Assembly (NCBI GenBank): GCA_021432635.1
Contig: MU270094.1
Location: forward strand, 124,001 to 188,000
Direction: 5' to 3'
Length of the DNA: 64,000 bases
Origin: Thozetella sp. PMI_491
Lineage: Eukaryota; Ascomycota; Sordariomycetes; Chaetosphaeriales; Chaetosphaeriaceae
The first letter of the stretch is position 1. Each line of letters starts with the position of its first letter. Shown in pieces: positions 11,866 to 22,460 of the stretch. The position numbers and the translations under genes are program-made. The notes beneath the pieces are model-generated. The model did no database searches and was not told the DNA's origin. It saw nothing but the letters and a program-made list of their open reading frames with translations.

Positions 11866-12666
11866 ATGGCCGTCAAGCCCCTCGTAGCCTCGTCAATTGA
11901 GGCGAGGCCTTACAAGTGGCCACACAACGCCTCCTTTTGCGCCGAAACGACGGCCCTGGTGGTGATTGACATGCAAGTGGACTTTTGCGCACCCGGTGGC
12001 TACCTCGACTTCCAGGGCATCCCCATCGACGGCACGCGCGCCGTGATCCCGCAGATCCAGTCGCTGCTCGCCGCGTTCCGGCGCGCAGGTTTCCCGGTCT
12101 ATCACACACGCGAGGGACACCGGCCAGACCTCTCGACCCTGTCGAGCCGAGAGCTTCTACGCAGCCGTAACAACCCCAGCGGGAAGGGGATCGGCGACGA
12201 GGGTCCATTAGGCAGGCTCCTGGTACGTGGCGAGAAGGGCCACGACATCATCCCTGAGCTCGCACCGCTGCCGACTGAGCCTATCGTTGACAAGCCGGGA
12301 AGGAGTGCGTTTCAGCATACCGACTTTAAGCTCCTCCTCGACAACCGTGGGATTAAGAATCTCGTCATCTGCGGCGTCACTACCGACGTCTGCGTAAGCT
12401 CCACCATGAGAGACGGTAGTATGTGACCCGCAACCTATCGCACTGTAGCATAGCTCACCGTTGAGCTCTCTCGACGCCCTCGAGTATTCTGCTGACACGA
12501 TGTAGATGACATGGGACTGGACTGTGTGCTGGTGACAAATGCGTCGGCCGCAGGAGAGCCGGCCTTGCACGAGGCGACGGTGGAAAGCATATGTGCCGAA
12601 GGCGGTATCTTTGGTGCCGTAACCACCACAGAATCTATCCTCCAAGCTTTTGAATCTTCAGAATAG
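11866..12666 (+). CDS. Isochorismatase-like (cysteine) amidohydrolase, 236 aa
   Basis: Two exons: 11866-12415 and 12506-12666, phase-1 intron of 90 bp. It has the complete isochorismatase-superfamily triad: Asp35 in VVIDMQVDF, Lys143 in VDKPGRSAF and Cys176 in CGVTTDVCVSST. After the intron, RDDDMGLDCVLVTNASAAG and the C-terminal helix with EGGIFGAVTTTESIL complete the Rossmann-like fold. The TTDVCVSSTMRD signature is shared with ureidoacrylate (RutB) and biuret-type amidohydrolases, so C-N hydrolysis of a ureido or carbamoyl compound is more likely than isochorismate cleavage; this is inference. Length is normal and there is no targeting signal, so it is probably cytosolic. Nearby genes for a permease, an oxygenase and a ureohydrolase fit a nitrogen-scavenging role. 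Confidence 0.9.
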
Positions 12667-13499
12667 CCTGACGATACGTGATTCCCAATTCATCCTTGCC
12701 CCTCTGGCTAAGAGATTTCGAGATGGTGTAACTCTGTGCCAACCTGTGACATCTGTGTTCTCAGTGTGCTATCGGCGCACTTACGGTCTCCGAATGCTAA
12801 GACAGAACACGAGCCATCAGGTCGTTATCTCGATCTCATTTGTGACATTACACAACTGTCAACGGATATTCCGTGGAGGGGGGCAAGGGAAAGACGAGTG
12901 ATAAATAAAAGCATTCTCCCAAGGTGGCCTTGAACATGTACCCAAGTCACAAGTTACTGGAAATGACAACCATCCGATTGAAAGCAAAAAGGAAAAAAAA
13001 ATCACATCCTACTCAACTAGCAAAACTGTAATCTTCGCCCCCTCGCCGCTCCCACCATCCTCCCGGGCGACGGGGCTCCTACAGAACACCGGTGTTTTTG
13101 AGACCACCCAGAGGCGGGCTCGAACCTTTGGTTCGCACCCGCCTGGATCTGAGCAGGAAGCTTAGGCAGGTTAGGGTTCTTGACGCATGCACCTGGCTTT
13201 CGCCTGTACAACTGCGCCAAGTAACCTGCGCCTCGTATCATGCCAAAAGGGAGCCAGAAAATGGTCTTTATCACTAGTCTCGGTCACCAGAACACTACCC
13301 CAGACTCTCACAAACACAAATAAATCCACGGCAGTATTTTTGAGTCTGACGAGCCAAATATCAGCCGACTCTACGTTGTATGATCTGGTTGTATGATCCC
13401 GTATTGTCACACTTGGGAGAAAATCTTTACTTCAGGACATCCTTGCTGATTGTACTAGGTATTAATTCTCTTTAGATGTAGTCTACCAATGTATCCCAT
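12667..13499. other. Intergenic, convergent 3' ends
   Basis: This lies between two convergent genes. It holds the tRNA-like foldback at 13113-13143; otherwise I see no gene. Confidence 0.6.
13113..13143 (-). repeat. Foldback hairpin containing a Pol III B-box-like motif
   Basis: Arms 13113-13126 and 13130-13143 pair at 12 of 14 positions around a 3-nt loop. The minus strand reads GGTTCGAGCCC (B-box-like), and TGGCGCAGTTG (A-box-like) lies 83 bases upstream at 13219-13209. No acceptor-stem pairing exists, so it is not a functional tRNA. Confidence 0.4.
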
Positions 13500-14297
13500 C
13501 TATCCTTCGAATACCTCAGTTACCTCCCATTTTCGACCGTCTAGGGTGATATGATCTCCAACCTTTTTTCTCTCCTCTGTCATCCACTTGCAAGGCACCA
13601 GTGTAGAGTTCTCAACGGTGTTGTCACTACTGCTCTTCGCATCCCGAACCCAATGGCCGTCATGCCCCGGGACCTCCCATCGCTCAAGCCAGAAGAGTCC
13701 TACATCGCGATCCTGCAAGATGCCCTGGCAAAAGTCTCCTATCCGAATCGCCATGCCCTTCAACTCCTCTCCGTCTGCGCCGCCCTTGACCTCCATCACA
13801 ATACAAGGAAGCTGCTTCGCCTCCTTGACCGGCCCGATCCAGTATTCCTTGAACATGTGCGTCTTGCCCTCACGCTCCATTGTGCCAACCTCCATGACGT
13901 CCCCATTGGCCAGCAGGTACATGTCGGCACCATCGGTGTTGAAGCTGTGGCTGGAATCTAGGATATGCTGCCACTTGACGTGCGCCACGCACTCGTACGC
14001 CACGCAGGTGTCTGTTCCGGGGAGAATTTCAGCCGTGGCGAGGCCGGCAGTAGCATAGCCGGCGAAATTCTCGGCAGCTTCCTTGATAGTGGACTTGTGG
14101 TCCGCTGACAATGCGAAGCGAATATCGACGAATTTGCCCGACGGTGCCGTCAGGGCAAGGACCGAGGAGTTCTCCTTTGGTGGACCGTACCCGAGGGACA
14201 GCCCACGGCGAATTTCTACCAGGGGCCGCTTGAGAAGCTCCTTAGCCCAAGGCGTCTCGTAAGGGTTCTGTTGGGTTGTCCTCGCATCGTCTACCAT
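13500..14297 (-). CDS. HRI1-like protein, 265 aa
   Basis: Single exon starting at ATG 14297. The sequence has the two-part layout of the HRI1 (Hrr25-interacting) family: a conserved opening (EIRRGLSLGYGPPKE), FVDIRFAL, then paired beta-rich halves with HVKWQHILDSSHSF, ADMYLLANGDVMEVGTM and a C-terminal CKWMTEERKKVGDHITLDG. The family folds as a two-domain lipocalin-like beta barrel and its function is poorly known; yeast Hri1 binds the casein kinase Hrr25. There is no signal peptide, so it is likely soluble and intracellular. It lies between an amidohydrolase and a permease on the opposite strand and may share their regulation, but nothing in the sequence proves this. Confidence 0.72.
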   Translation of the reverse strand: MVDDARTTQQNPYETPWAKELLKRPLVEIRRGLSLGYGPPKENSSVLALTAPSGKFVDIRFALSADHKSTIKEAAENFAGYATAGLATAEILPGTDTCVAYECVAHVKWQHILDSSHSFNTDGADMYLLANGDVMEVGTMEREGKTHMFKEYWIGPVKEAKQLPCIVMEVKGGADGEELKGMAIRIGDFCQGILQDRDVGLFWLERWEVPGHDGHWVRDAKSSSDNTVENSTLVPCKWMTEERKKVGDHITLDGRKWEVTEVFEG

Positions 14298-14916
14298 TGT
14301 GCTGACGGAAAGGAAAAAGCTGGCGAAATCTCCAGTGGGATGTTGCTAGCGAGATCGAGTATACTGAGGTGAGACAAAGAGCTCGGCCGAGTAGGATACA
14401 GTGCACAGTCTATTCGCTGTTATAAGACGGCTTGAATCGACTCGGGCCGTGCGCGCGTTGCCGACCGTACAGCAACAATACTGCCTCGGCCAATTTTCCG
14501 CCAGAGCGATACCCGACGGGTGTCTTGGCCTGCACTGTAGTCCAGCCGGGGGTTAGTTGGGGTAGTAGCTTATCTGCACGTAACCCATGTCCGGAGGCCG
14601 CGGACAGTGGGTCCTGTTGGACGCTCGATAGCCAGGCCCTCGTCGTATCTGCTTGCAAACCCGTTGCTGTTAGCTATAAGGGCCAGTAGGAGCCAGGCCC
14701 CTAAGATAAGCCATTTCTGCTTCAGCTTCTAGGATGGCACGCTCCGAGAGATAAGGCTCCTTGGGCTCTCCAATAGATACCCTGGAACAGACTCCCTGCC
14801 CGATTAGCATAGTATTGAGTCGGCTTGTATATAAAGAATTGATGGGAGGGAAGTTGTAGATCCCGAATTGACCTTGGTGACTATTTACCCTTCCAATTAC
14901 CGTATACTGTGAGACA
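14298..14916. other. Divergent promoter region, HRI1-like / permease
   Basis: Shared upstream region of 619 bp between divergent genes. A TATA candidate for the permease lies at 14828-14835; no gene seen. Confidence 0.6.
14828..14835 (+). promoter_or_regulatory. TATA-box candidate for the permease
   Basis: TATATAAA about 85 bp upstream of the permease ATG at 14917. Confidence 0.55.
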
Positions 14917-17021
14917 ATGGCGAGAAAAACCGAGATCGAGCGCCCCCAGTCGCCAGAGAGCACCCGGGAGGGCAAGGTATTTGCTCAGGTGAGCGAGGAC
15001 GATGTCCTGAATGCCATGGGCTACGAGCAGCACATGAAGAGAGGCTTCAACTTCTGGTCCATGACAGCGTTCTGCCTAACTGGCTTGGGCCTCCTTCCCA
15101 GCCTGGGAGGTACGAACCTCCAGACCGGTACCCAAGGAAGGACCACAAACCTGACGATGTTATGCAGGAACCATATGGTACAGTCTCGGCTATCTAGGTC
15201 TGCTCCCGATGACGTGGGGATGGTTGGCGGCGAGTTTCTTCATCATGTTTGAAGTTTTCTCGTTAGCTGAGCTGAGTTCGGCCATGCCGACGGCCGGCGG
15301 CTTGTAAGATCCGCTCTTGGTTATTTCCTGCGAGCGTTGTTGAGGCGTGACTGACTCCGAACCCCCTTGCTTAGATATTATTGGTGAGCTACGGACTATG
15401 TTAGATTAACCACTCCAACAACTAACCCTTCTCGAGGACCTACAAGTGCGCGCCGCCCAGCATCCGGAAGCTCGCTTCTTGGGTGACGGTGAGCGACATT
15501 TTATCTACCCCGCCTATGGAGTGTAACGCTGATGCCCCCTTCCCAAGGCTTGGTGTATGATCATATCAGCCTCGCTAGGAGGTGCTTCGTTCTACATGAC
15601 CCAAGCCAACATGATCCAAGCTCTTGTTGTTATGTTTAATCCCGACTTCGAGCCAACCAAATGGCAGATCTACTTGGTACGCCGGTGTCTTGCGTTGTAG
15701 AAGCACTGAGAAGTAATTCGCTAATGAATCCCTGCCAGATATACCTAGCTTGCGTTGTGTTGTGAGCAGATCCCTCAAGTTCGGTTGAATAATCACATTT
15801 CTATATAGGAAGCTAAATATCTCGGCCAGATGTGCGGTGGTTATGGTGCTCCCAAGCAGGATACTTGGGCAAATTAGCAATACCTTCATCTGGCTTAGTA
15901 CCATCGTATTCTTCATCATCCTGATCGCTCTGCCGATCTATTCGAAGCAGAACGGCTCTTACAACAGTGCCGCCGACATATTTACCTCCAGCTACAACCA
16001 GACCACGTGGTCTAGCCCTGGGCTTGTATTTTTGCTCACCTTTTTGGTTCCTTGCTGGTGCATCAGCGGATACGATTCAACAGGTGAGTGTGGCCCCTTC
16101 GGCATTTGTCCTATCTCCGCCCGCTCACAGTGGGGAAGCCCATCTCGCAGAGGAGACCGAGAATGCGGCGGTCGTGGTCCCCAGGGCCATGTGGATCTCG
16201 TGCCTCTCCGTCGCCGTACTCGGGTACGTCTTCAACGTGGTGCTCGCCTACGCCGCCGCCGACATCGATGCCATCTTCGAATCGCCGCTCGGACAGCCCC
16301 TCGGCGCCATCCTCGTACTTGCCATGGGGAACGGGCCCTTCACTAAATTCCTTTGGCTGTGTACAGTCCTGTCCAACTTTGGGGTCGTATTCGTGAACAA
16401 CACGGCAGGAACGCGAATCTACTTTGCGTATGCCCGTGATGGTGCTCTACCTTTCTCCAAGTGGTTGAGCCATGTGAACCGAACAACCAAGACGCCTATG
16501 AACGCCACGTTGGCGATATCTATTGTGTTCGCTCTCGTGGGGTTGATATCTCTGGGATCGAGCACAGCGCTGCAGGCTTTCTTTTCTGGATCCTCAGTCA
16601 CTGGGGCAACGGCTTACCTGATGCCGGTATTGATGCGGTACGTGGTATCTGAGCCAGTGTATTGCAATAGACTAACTTGTGACCGTCAGATGTCTCTACG
16701 AGAACAACCCCGACTACGTACCTGGGCCTTTCAGTCTTGGAAAGTGGTCCAGGCCGGTAAGACTGGTTGCCTGCATATGGACAAGTAAGAAGGCCTCTAT
16801 CTCGGACAGACCCAAGTTCCACCACACTGACTCGTACATTTTCAGTCTTCACCATTCCTCTTTTCTCATTCCCGATGGATCCAAACCCTACCGCTTCTAC
16901 ATTCAACTGGAGCATCGTTTTTACAGCGGGGCTCCTTTGCTTGGTCATGCCCTGGTACTTTATTAGTGCGAGGAAGTGGTTCAAGGGACCAGGGGAGAAC
17001 GCACACTCGGCCTCGAACTAG
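14917..17021 (+). CDS. APC-family amino-acid/amine permease, 528 aa
   Basis: Ten exons: 14917-15109, 15168-15303, 15375-15383, 15437-15488, 15548-15676, 15739-15761, 15809-16083, 16139-16637, 16690-16784, 16846-17021; the sum is exactly 529 codons. The joined protein shows the fungal GABA/choline/amino-acid permease pattern: DVLNAMGYEQHMKRGFNFW, GTIWYSLGYLGLLPM, LAELSSAMPTAGGLYYWTYK, then DSTAHLAEETENA (the usual amphipathic DAxAHxAEE loop), FAYARDGALPFSKWL and a last helix pair ending MPWYFISARKWFKGP. About 12 transmembrane helices are expected at the plasma membrane. Exon 3 is only 9 nt but is needed for GGLYYW. The acceptor at 16138 was chosen because it restores the conserved loop. Substrate class (amino acid, GABA, choline or polyamine) cannot be settled from sequence alone. 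Confidence 0.9.
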
Positions 17022-17280
17022 CTCCTCGTTACTAGTGGATTATATACTGAAGTTGGTTTTTGCATGTGCATGGAGCCCGACGGGCAGCTTACCGAAGTAT
17101 ATATGTCGAATCAAGCGAAGGCGGCTTACTAGTGTGGTTTATATGTCTGGTTCTCGAAACATGAGTGATTGAGTATATAATTACACGAATTACCTCATAT
17201 TTATCATGAAATCGAATAGGGTAGATCTTTCTAAGTCCGGAGATGTTACAAAGAATGCGTGTAGGTGCCTCCCTGAATCT

Positions 17281-18444
17281 CTATTTCCCGGGCACGAGGG
17301 GCGGCCGCCACAGTGGCTTGTCCACAGACTTGATAAACTTATCCGAGTAGCGAATACCTTGATACTTTTTATCATCTTCGCTTCCAGTACCTGGTATCAC
17401 AGGCGAGATGAAGGCGTCCCAGTTAGGCTCGAAGAAGAATGGTACAGAGATGCGCAGCGAGTCGTTGGTGTGACGGACCCGATGCAGCGTCGATTTATAC
17501 GCGCCGCGCGTCCACTCAGCCAGCATGTCACCGATGTTGCAGACGTAGCAGCCCTATACGATCGCAATCTTGTTAGCCTTGTGTGCAGTGTGAAATAAGG
17601 CAGCTTATCCGAGCCACTCTCACCTCGATTGGGTCAGCCCAGATCCATTCTCCCGACTTGCTAAGCACCTGGAGAGATTCCTTCGTCGAGTCGGTAAGGA
17701 GAAATGTGAGAATTCCGAAATCTAACGCCATTCATAAGCAGCCGGACGCAAGTCATCGTGGGGAATGTCCTATTGCTGGAAGCACTCACCAGTATGTTGA
17801 CCGATACCGGCGAGAGCATCAGTCTTGGCCTTTCTCCCTTCGTAACCCACAATGCGGAGATTCCAGAAGGACTGGTTGACGCGACTCAAAAATACTTCCT
17901 CATCTACATCCAGACCTATGGCAAACGCTTTCATGACTTGGTTCCCTAGCGCCACGAGGTGGTCGATATACGTCTCCGCCGTGGCCTTGAAGTCGGAGGG
18001 CGTCTTGGGCCACTGGTTAGGTCCTTGACCGGTAGTATACGGCGGCTCCTTTAGGCCCACTGGGCGATAAACATCCACGGCCTGCCTTTGTCAGTTCGCT
18101 CAAGATATAACGTTGGTCTAATTCGGAGACTGGCTCACCTGGTGTGAGCCCTTTTGGGGACTGAACACCTCCAGCCAGCCGCGAGCGTTGTCGCCTCCGT
18201 TGTCAAGCGTCTTCAAGGAGATCTCCTTTCTTTCCTCCATGGAGGATGAATCAAAGAACTCTCGCGCCTTTCCAAGTATCGCCGCTATCAGCTCGGCCGG
18301 GACGCCGTGGTTCTTCAAGTAGAAGAACCCCACCTCTCGGCAGGCACTGTCCAGCTCGAGCGCAACCTTCTTCTTCTCTTCGGCTGTGGCATCCGGAGAA
18401 AGGAATGGCCCAAAATCGATAACGGGGAGTGTGGCGGCAGCCAT
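17281..18444 (-). CDS. 2-oxoglutarate/Fe(II) oxygenase, isopenicillin-N-synthase-like, 322 aa
   Basis: Four exons: 18444-18139, 18081-17790, 17721-17624, 17553-17281. The DIOX_N opening is LPVIDFGPFLSPD followed by REVGFFYLKNHGVP. Across intron 2 the iron motif forms as GIGQHTDFGILTFL (His198, Asp200). The distal ligand is His256 in STLHRVRH, and the 2-oxoglutarate-binding R-x-S is Arg266/Ser268 in LRISVPFF. Length and motif order are normal for the family. These enzymes hydroxylate or desaturate small molecules using O2 and 2-oxoglutarate in the cytosol. The divergent neighbour is a ureohydrolase, so an arginine- or guanidino-type substrate is one possibility, by context only. A secondary-metabolite or flavonoid-like substrate cannot be excluded. 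Confidence 0.9.
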
Positions 18445-19269
18445 TTTGGGCTCGATTGGCTTGTGGCGTCTTATATCGCAGCTCTCAAGGTCCTATTAAC
18501 AGTTTACTCGCGTCCCTGAGCGAACGTCGCCCTTCCAATCCTTTATGTACCTAGACAGCTGTGGTTCAGAATCCAGACGTGGTATCACCGTCCGCATAGG
18601 AATGCGTGCATTCGGCGACAGTCATCCCCCAAGCAGTCGAGGCGCTGCTCCATCCCCTCCTGAGCCATAGTGCCCGGCTATCATACGAAACGAGCCAGAC
18701 CATGCCACCCTCTAAGAGTGGGACGGATCCCGCGGACAATTGGAGCGGCGTGGGGCCTCGCGTTCGGGGGCCCACGATTGTCCCGCGGACATCCTGCAGG
18801 GTATGCTCTTATTTGCCCCGAATCGGAATGGAAAGTATGCAGGCCCTAGATAAGAAGCCCCCGATAGCCAATCATGCGGGTTAGCTCTGATGCTGGTCGT
18901 TGCCCCAGACATTTCGCTCCAGTACATTTCAGCGCCACTGGAGAGAATAGATGCCCTCGATTCGCTCCTGTCAAGTAGAGCGGCATATCAACTTGCTCTC
19001 TCACTGGGCAGATCGAATCTTGCGTCGCTGTGCTGTTCGAGAGAATTATGTCTGGAAAGCGGAGTTTTGCAGCAACCAGCGAGGGCGGTCGTCATTGTAG
19101 AATCTTGGTCTGCCACATCAATTCCTGCGCAGCAACTACAACACCGGCACTACTAGTTTCTATGTCTAGGTAGCCTGCTTCAGGTAGCTAGATTTGATAT
19201 CATATCAGTTTGACATCACCTTTCAGCGCTGCCTATCGTTCACATTCTGCGACAAGCTCAACAATCAAT
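18445..19269. other. Divergent promoter region, oxygenase / ureohydrolase
   Basis: The 825 bp between divergent starts probably holds both promoters. A CTAGGTAGC...AGGTAGCTAG inverted motif lies at about 19167-19193. No gene seen. Confidence 0.6.
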
Positions 19270-20827
19270 ATGCTCATCCAGCTTCTCCCTCTCACCCTCC
19301 GTTGGGCAGCTGTCGTATCAGCTCATCAAGCGCATGATGAACAAAAAATTGTATCTGGGCCTCATGAATCCATGTGGTACAGTAACCTTGATAGTGAAGG
19401 GGTTGCCCAGGTTAGCACAAGAACTCCTTGCTCTTAGTTTTGGGTTGATGGCCGACGAAGGACAGGCCGATTCGATCTTCTCCGGAATCACGACTTTCGG
19501 CCGCTTTCCATACCAACCTTGCCTAAATGACGACGGTGTCAAGTATGACATCGCCTTCATTGGTCCGTAATCCACATAAAACTAGTTTTGTTGGGCTGAA
19601 GGACTGACAACCGCTGAGGCGCCCCCTTCGATACCGGCACATCCTACCGGCCTGGGGCTCGGTTCGGGCCGTCTGGTATCCGTCAAGGATCACGACGGCT
19701 CAATCTCTGGTGCCAAAAGCCTCACTATGGTACACTCTACGCAATTGCTAACATGTGAAATTCTGTAGTGGTGGCTACAACGTACCCCTTGCTATCAATC
19801 CATTCAACAGCTGGGCTACTGTTCTCGACTGCGGAGACATCCCAGTCACCAGGCAGGTTACCGAGCTTCGACTTTCAAGAAGCTGGGCTAAAACCAATGA
19901 AGCTATGACAACACTTTTGCGCTGAAACAGATCGAAAATGGACATTATCGCATCCTGTCCCGAAGCCCGGCCACCGATGCACTTAGCCAAGGCCCAGCTA
20001 AGAACGGCAGGACTCTCCCTCGCGTGATCACGCTCGGGGGAGATCACACCATCACCCTGCCTCTGCTCCGCTCTATCAATCGCGCCTACGGACCTGTCTC
20101 AGTAATCCACTTCGATAGTCACCTAGACACTTGCAAGTTCCATCTTGGAGCCATCCGTGATCCATGGGGGTAGGTTAGCTGACTCGATAGCAGGGAAACC
20201 TAAGGTCTTCGGCGGATCCCCCTCCGAAGTTGCCAGCATTAACCACGGCACGTATTTCTACCATGCTGCGATGGAGGGCCTGCTTGCCAACGACAGCAAC
20301 ATTCATGCCGGAATTAGAACTACGTTAAGCGGCCCCAGTGATTATCAGAATGATGGCTACTGTGGTTTCGAGATCGTCGAGGCGAGGGAAATCGATACCA
20401 TCGGCACTGATGGAATCATCAAGAAGATCATTGACCGGGTTGGCACGACCAAGCCGGTTTATCTCTCTCTTGACATCGACACACTCGATCCCGCTTTCGC
20501 ACCAGCTACAGGCACGCCTGAGACTGGAGGGTGGTCCACCCGCGAGTTGAGGACCATCCTTCGCGGGTTGGAGAGTCTGAATCTGATCGCTGCCGACATT
20601 GTTGAAGTGGCCGTGAGTTTTCTCCTGGTTAAGATCAACGAAGCCTGAGGACAGAAACCTGCTAGCTGACACCTTTCATCGTTTCCCACCAGCCGGCTTA
20701 TGATACAAGTGCTGAGCAAACTACCATCGCCGCCGCCGATGTTCTCTACGAGATTATGAGCATCATGGTAAAGAGAGGCCCTCTGAGCCGGGCAGTTACA
20801 GGCACCTACGGCGAAAATGATAGTTGA
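19270..20827 (+). CDS. Secreted agmatinase/arginase-family ureohydrolase, 398 aa
   Basis: Seven exons: 19270-19410, 19466-19562, 19619-19709, 19769-19852, 19903-20132, 20194-20612, 20693-20827. The N-terminus is hydrophobic (LIQLLPLTLRWAAVVSAHQAHD), predicting a signal peptide. All binuclear manganese ligands are present: His186 in TLGGDHTITLP, Asp209/His211/Asp213 in FDSHLD, Asp308/Asp310 in LSLDIDTLDPAFAPA. The family hydrolyses guanidino compounds (agmatine, arginine, guanidinobutyrate and others) to urea plus an amine. Introns 4 (19853-19902) and 5 (20133-20193) start with GC, as AG|GCAGGT and TT|GCAAGT; both keep conserved residues (PVTSYDNTFALKQ and HLDTWKPKVFGG). An alternative for intron 4 is GT at 19857 with acceptor at 19937, in frame but deleting conserved sequence. 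Substrate unproven. Confidence 0.88.
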
Positions 20828-21143
20828 TGACCTAGAATATTGATCTATGAGTTTCTACAGGGGTAAGAAGATGTTGGTAGCTTGGGTGGAATAGGAAAAG
20901 GGGAGCACTCAGAAGAGGCCGAGAGGATGCATCGCAGTCGTTCACATCCGAGGCATTTCAGCAGTACCTGCTTCGTTAAAAGCATTGTAAACATCAAATT
21001 CCATGAGAGAATGATTATCATTACTCAAAATCTCGAGGCGCCTAGTATCAGTGACTTTCAGCGCAGCCTAATACGCGCGACTTTGAAGCTCCTGCTCTTC
21101 CACGGATGGTGACCGGTCACTCAACAGCTCGAGGAACAATTCG
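20828..21143. other. Short convergent intergenic
   Basis: About 316 bp between convergent genes; 3' flanks only, no gene seen. Confidence 0.6.
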
Positions 21144-22460
21144 TCACCGGGGTTTTGTGCTATTCACCCGCTTTGCGCCAGTGTACTGATATATACTGAC
21201 CAGAAGTGCACCGCCACATACGTCGTGCTTGTTGCCCAAGCACGCCTGCTGGCACTCTCTCTTATCAACCTTGGTGGCCCCCTTGCTCACCGTGTCGCCG
21301 CAGTAGCACTCCCGGCCATACTCAGTGCCCCAGTACTTGAATGGTGTCTTCTGCACCGTCTTCATGCCTTCGCTGATGCAAAACTTCTCACAGGCTTTCA
21401 ATGACATATTGTTGCTTGCGTACGACGCACCGCCGAGCGTCCTACTCGCGCCGCCAGTCGCGCTGGCCTCGGTGTAGCAGCCTACCCAGCCACTCGAGCC
21501 GCCGCCGCTGATAATCTTTGGCGGGTCGATAGGTCCAATGATGGTCTTGTCGTGATAGACGCTCACCCGGTTCCAGCCTCCGCAGACCTGCGAGCTGTTG
21601 CCTGCGCACGGCGCGTTGCACTGCTTCAGCGACACCGTCTTGGCGTCGCGTGCCACATTCTCTCCGCAGAAGCACTCGCGGCTGTACTCGACGCCGAAGA
21701 AGGGCCAGTCTTTGCAGAAGTCCGCGCACTTCTCGAGCGTCATGTTTCCCGTGGCCAGTTCGTCTCCGGGGAGGATGCGGTGGCGGGAAGACTCGGTGAG
21801 GCAGCCGGAGAACTTGTAGTTCTTCACAGCAGGTTTCAGCTTTACCGGGACACTGCACTTCCCGCCTTTGTTGGCAACGAGGCTGATGTCGTCTACCCGT
21901 AGCGAGCCGTCGGGCGGACAGGTGAGCTTGCAGTTGAGCTGGTAGCTTTCTTGCTTGGCGAACTTGATAGTCTTGTTCAGGCCTGACCACTTGCCGGTAG
22001 CTGGTGTGTTTTGCAGGTTTGCAAGGACGATCGTGTGGTTGGCTCCCACCAGGGTGCACAGGATGGAGGAGTTGCCGGATCGGGGTAGTATATGGGCCTC
22101 GAATTGGGCTGCAGTGGCGTCTTCGGGCTTCGCTATGGTCTGCGAGAGGGTGCAGGATGCCGGATCAGAGATGCGCGGGTTGTACACCCAGAACGCGTGA
22201 CCGGAACTGTCGAACCCGTCGTTTACAATGTCGCAGGCAGCATCGTCATCGGAAGTTACTGTCCAGTTGCTCTGGGAGATATTTGTGAGGTCCTCGAAAG
22301 TTCCATCACGAACGAGCTCAGTGGCACACGCCTTGGTGGCCTTCGTCGCCGAGGGCTTGGCGGCCGTAGATGAAGTGGACAAAGGAGCCTTTGCGACCGA
22401 TGCTGTGGGCAACCCTAACAGCGTCACGGCTGCCCAGGCACAAAGTCGAAGGGAAACCAT
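21144..22460 (-). CDS. Secreted protein with two WSC domains, 438 aa
   Basis: Single exon. ATG at 22460 is preferred over an upstream in-frame ATG because it begins a clean signal peptide (MVSLRLCAWAAVTLLGLPTASVA). A Ser/Thr/Ala-rich stretch follows. Residues about 45-205 are a beta-rich module with several N-glycosylation sites, resembling a carbohydrate-binding-like fold (FEDLTNISQSNWTVTS, WSGLNKTIKF); this is inferred. Two WSC domains follow: about 215-305 (SGCLTESSRHRILPG, FFGVEYSRECFCGENV, CAGNSSQVCGG) and about 324-430 (VGCYTEASATGG, YWGTEYGRECYCGDTV, CLGNKHDVCGG), with the usual cysteine spacing. WSC domains bind glycans such as beta-glucan. There is no C-terminal transmembrane helix or GPI-like tail, so it should be released or wall-bound. 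Confidence 0.88.
   Translation of the reverse strand: MVSLRLCAWAAVTLLGLPTASVAKAPLSTSSTAAKPSATKATKACATELVRDGTFEDLTNISQSNWTVTSDDDAACDIVNDGFDSSGHAFWVYNPRISDPASCTLSQTIAKPEDATAAQFEAHILPRSGNSSILCTLVGANHTIVLANLQNTPATGKWSGLNKTIKFAKQESYQLNCKLTCPPDGSLRVDDISLVANKGGKCSVPVKLKPAVKNYKFSGCLTESSRHRILPGDELATGNMTLEKCADFCKDWPFFGVEYSRECFCGENVARDAKTVSLKQCNAPCAGNSSQVCGGWNRVSVYHDKTIIGPIDPPKIISGGGSSGWVGCYTEASATGGASRTLGGASYASNNMSLKACEKFCISEGMKTVQKTPFKYWGTEYGRECYCGDTVSKGATKVDKRECQQACLGNKHDVCGGALLVSIYQYTGAKRVNSTKPR

Noticed and set aside
13105..13226. Functional tRNA gene on the minus strand
   Set aside because: A- and B-box-like motifs exist but the 7-bp acceptor stem does not pair and the D-stem is poor.
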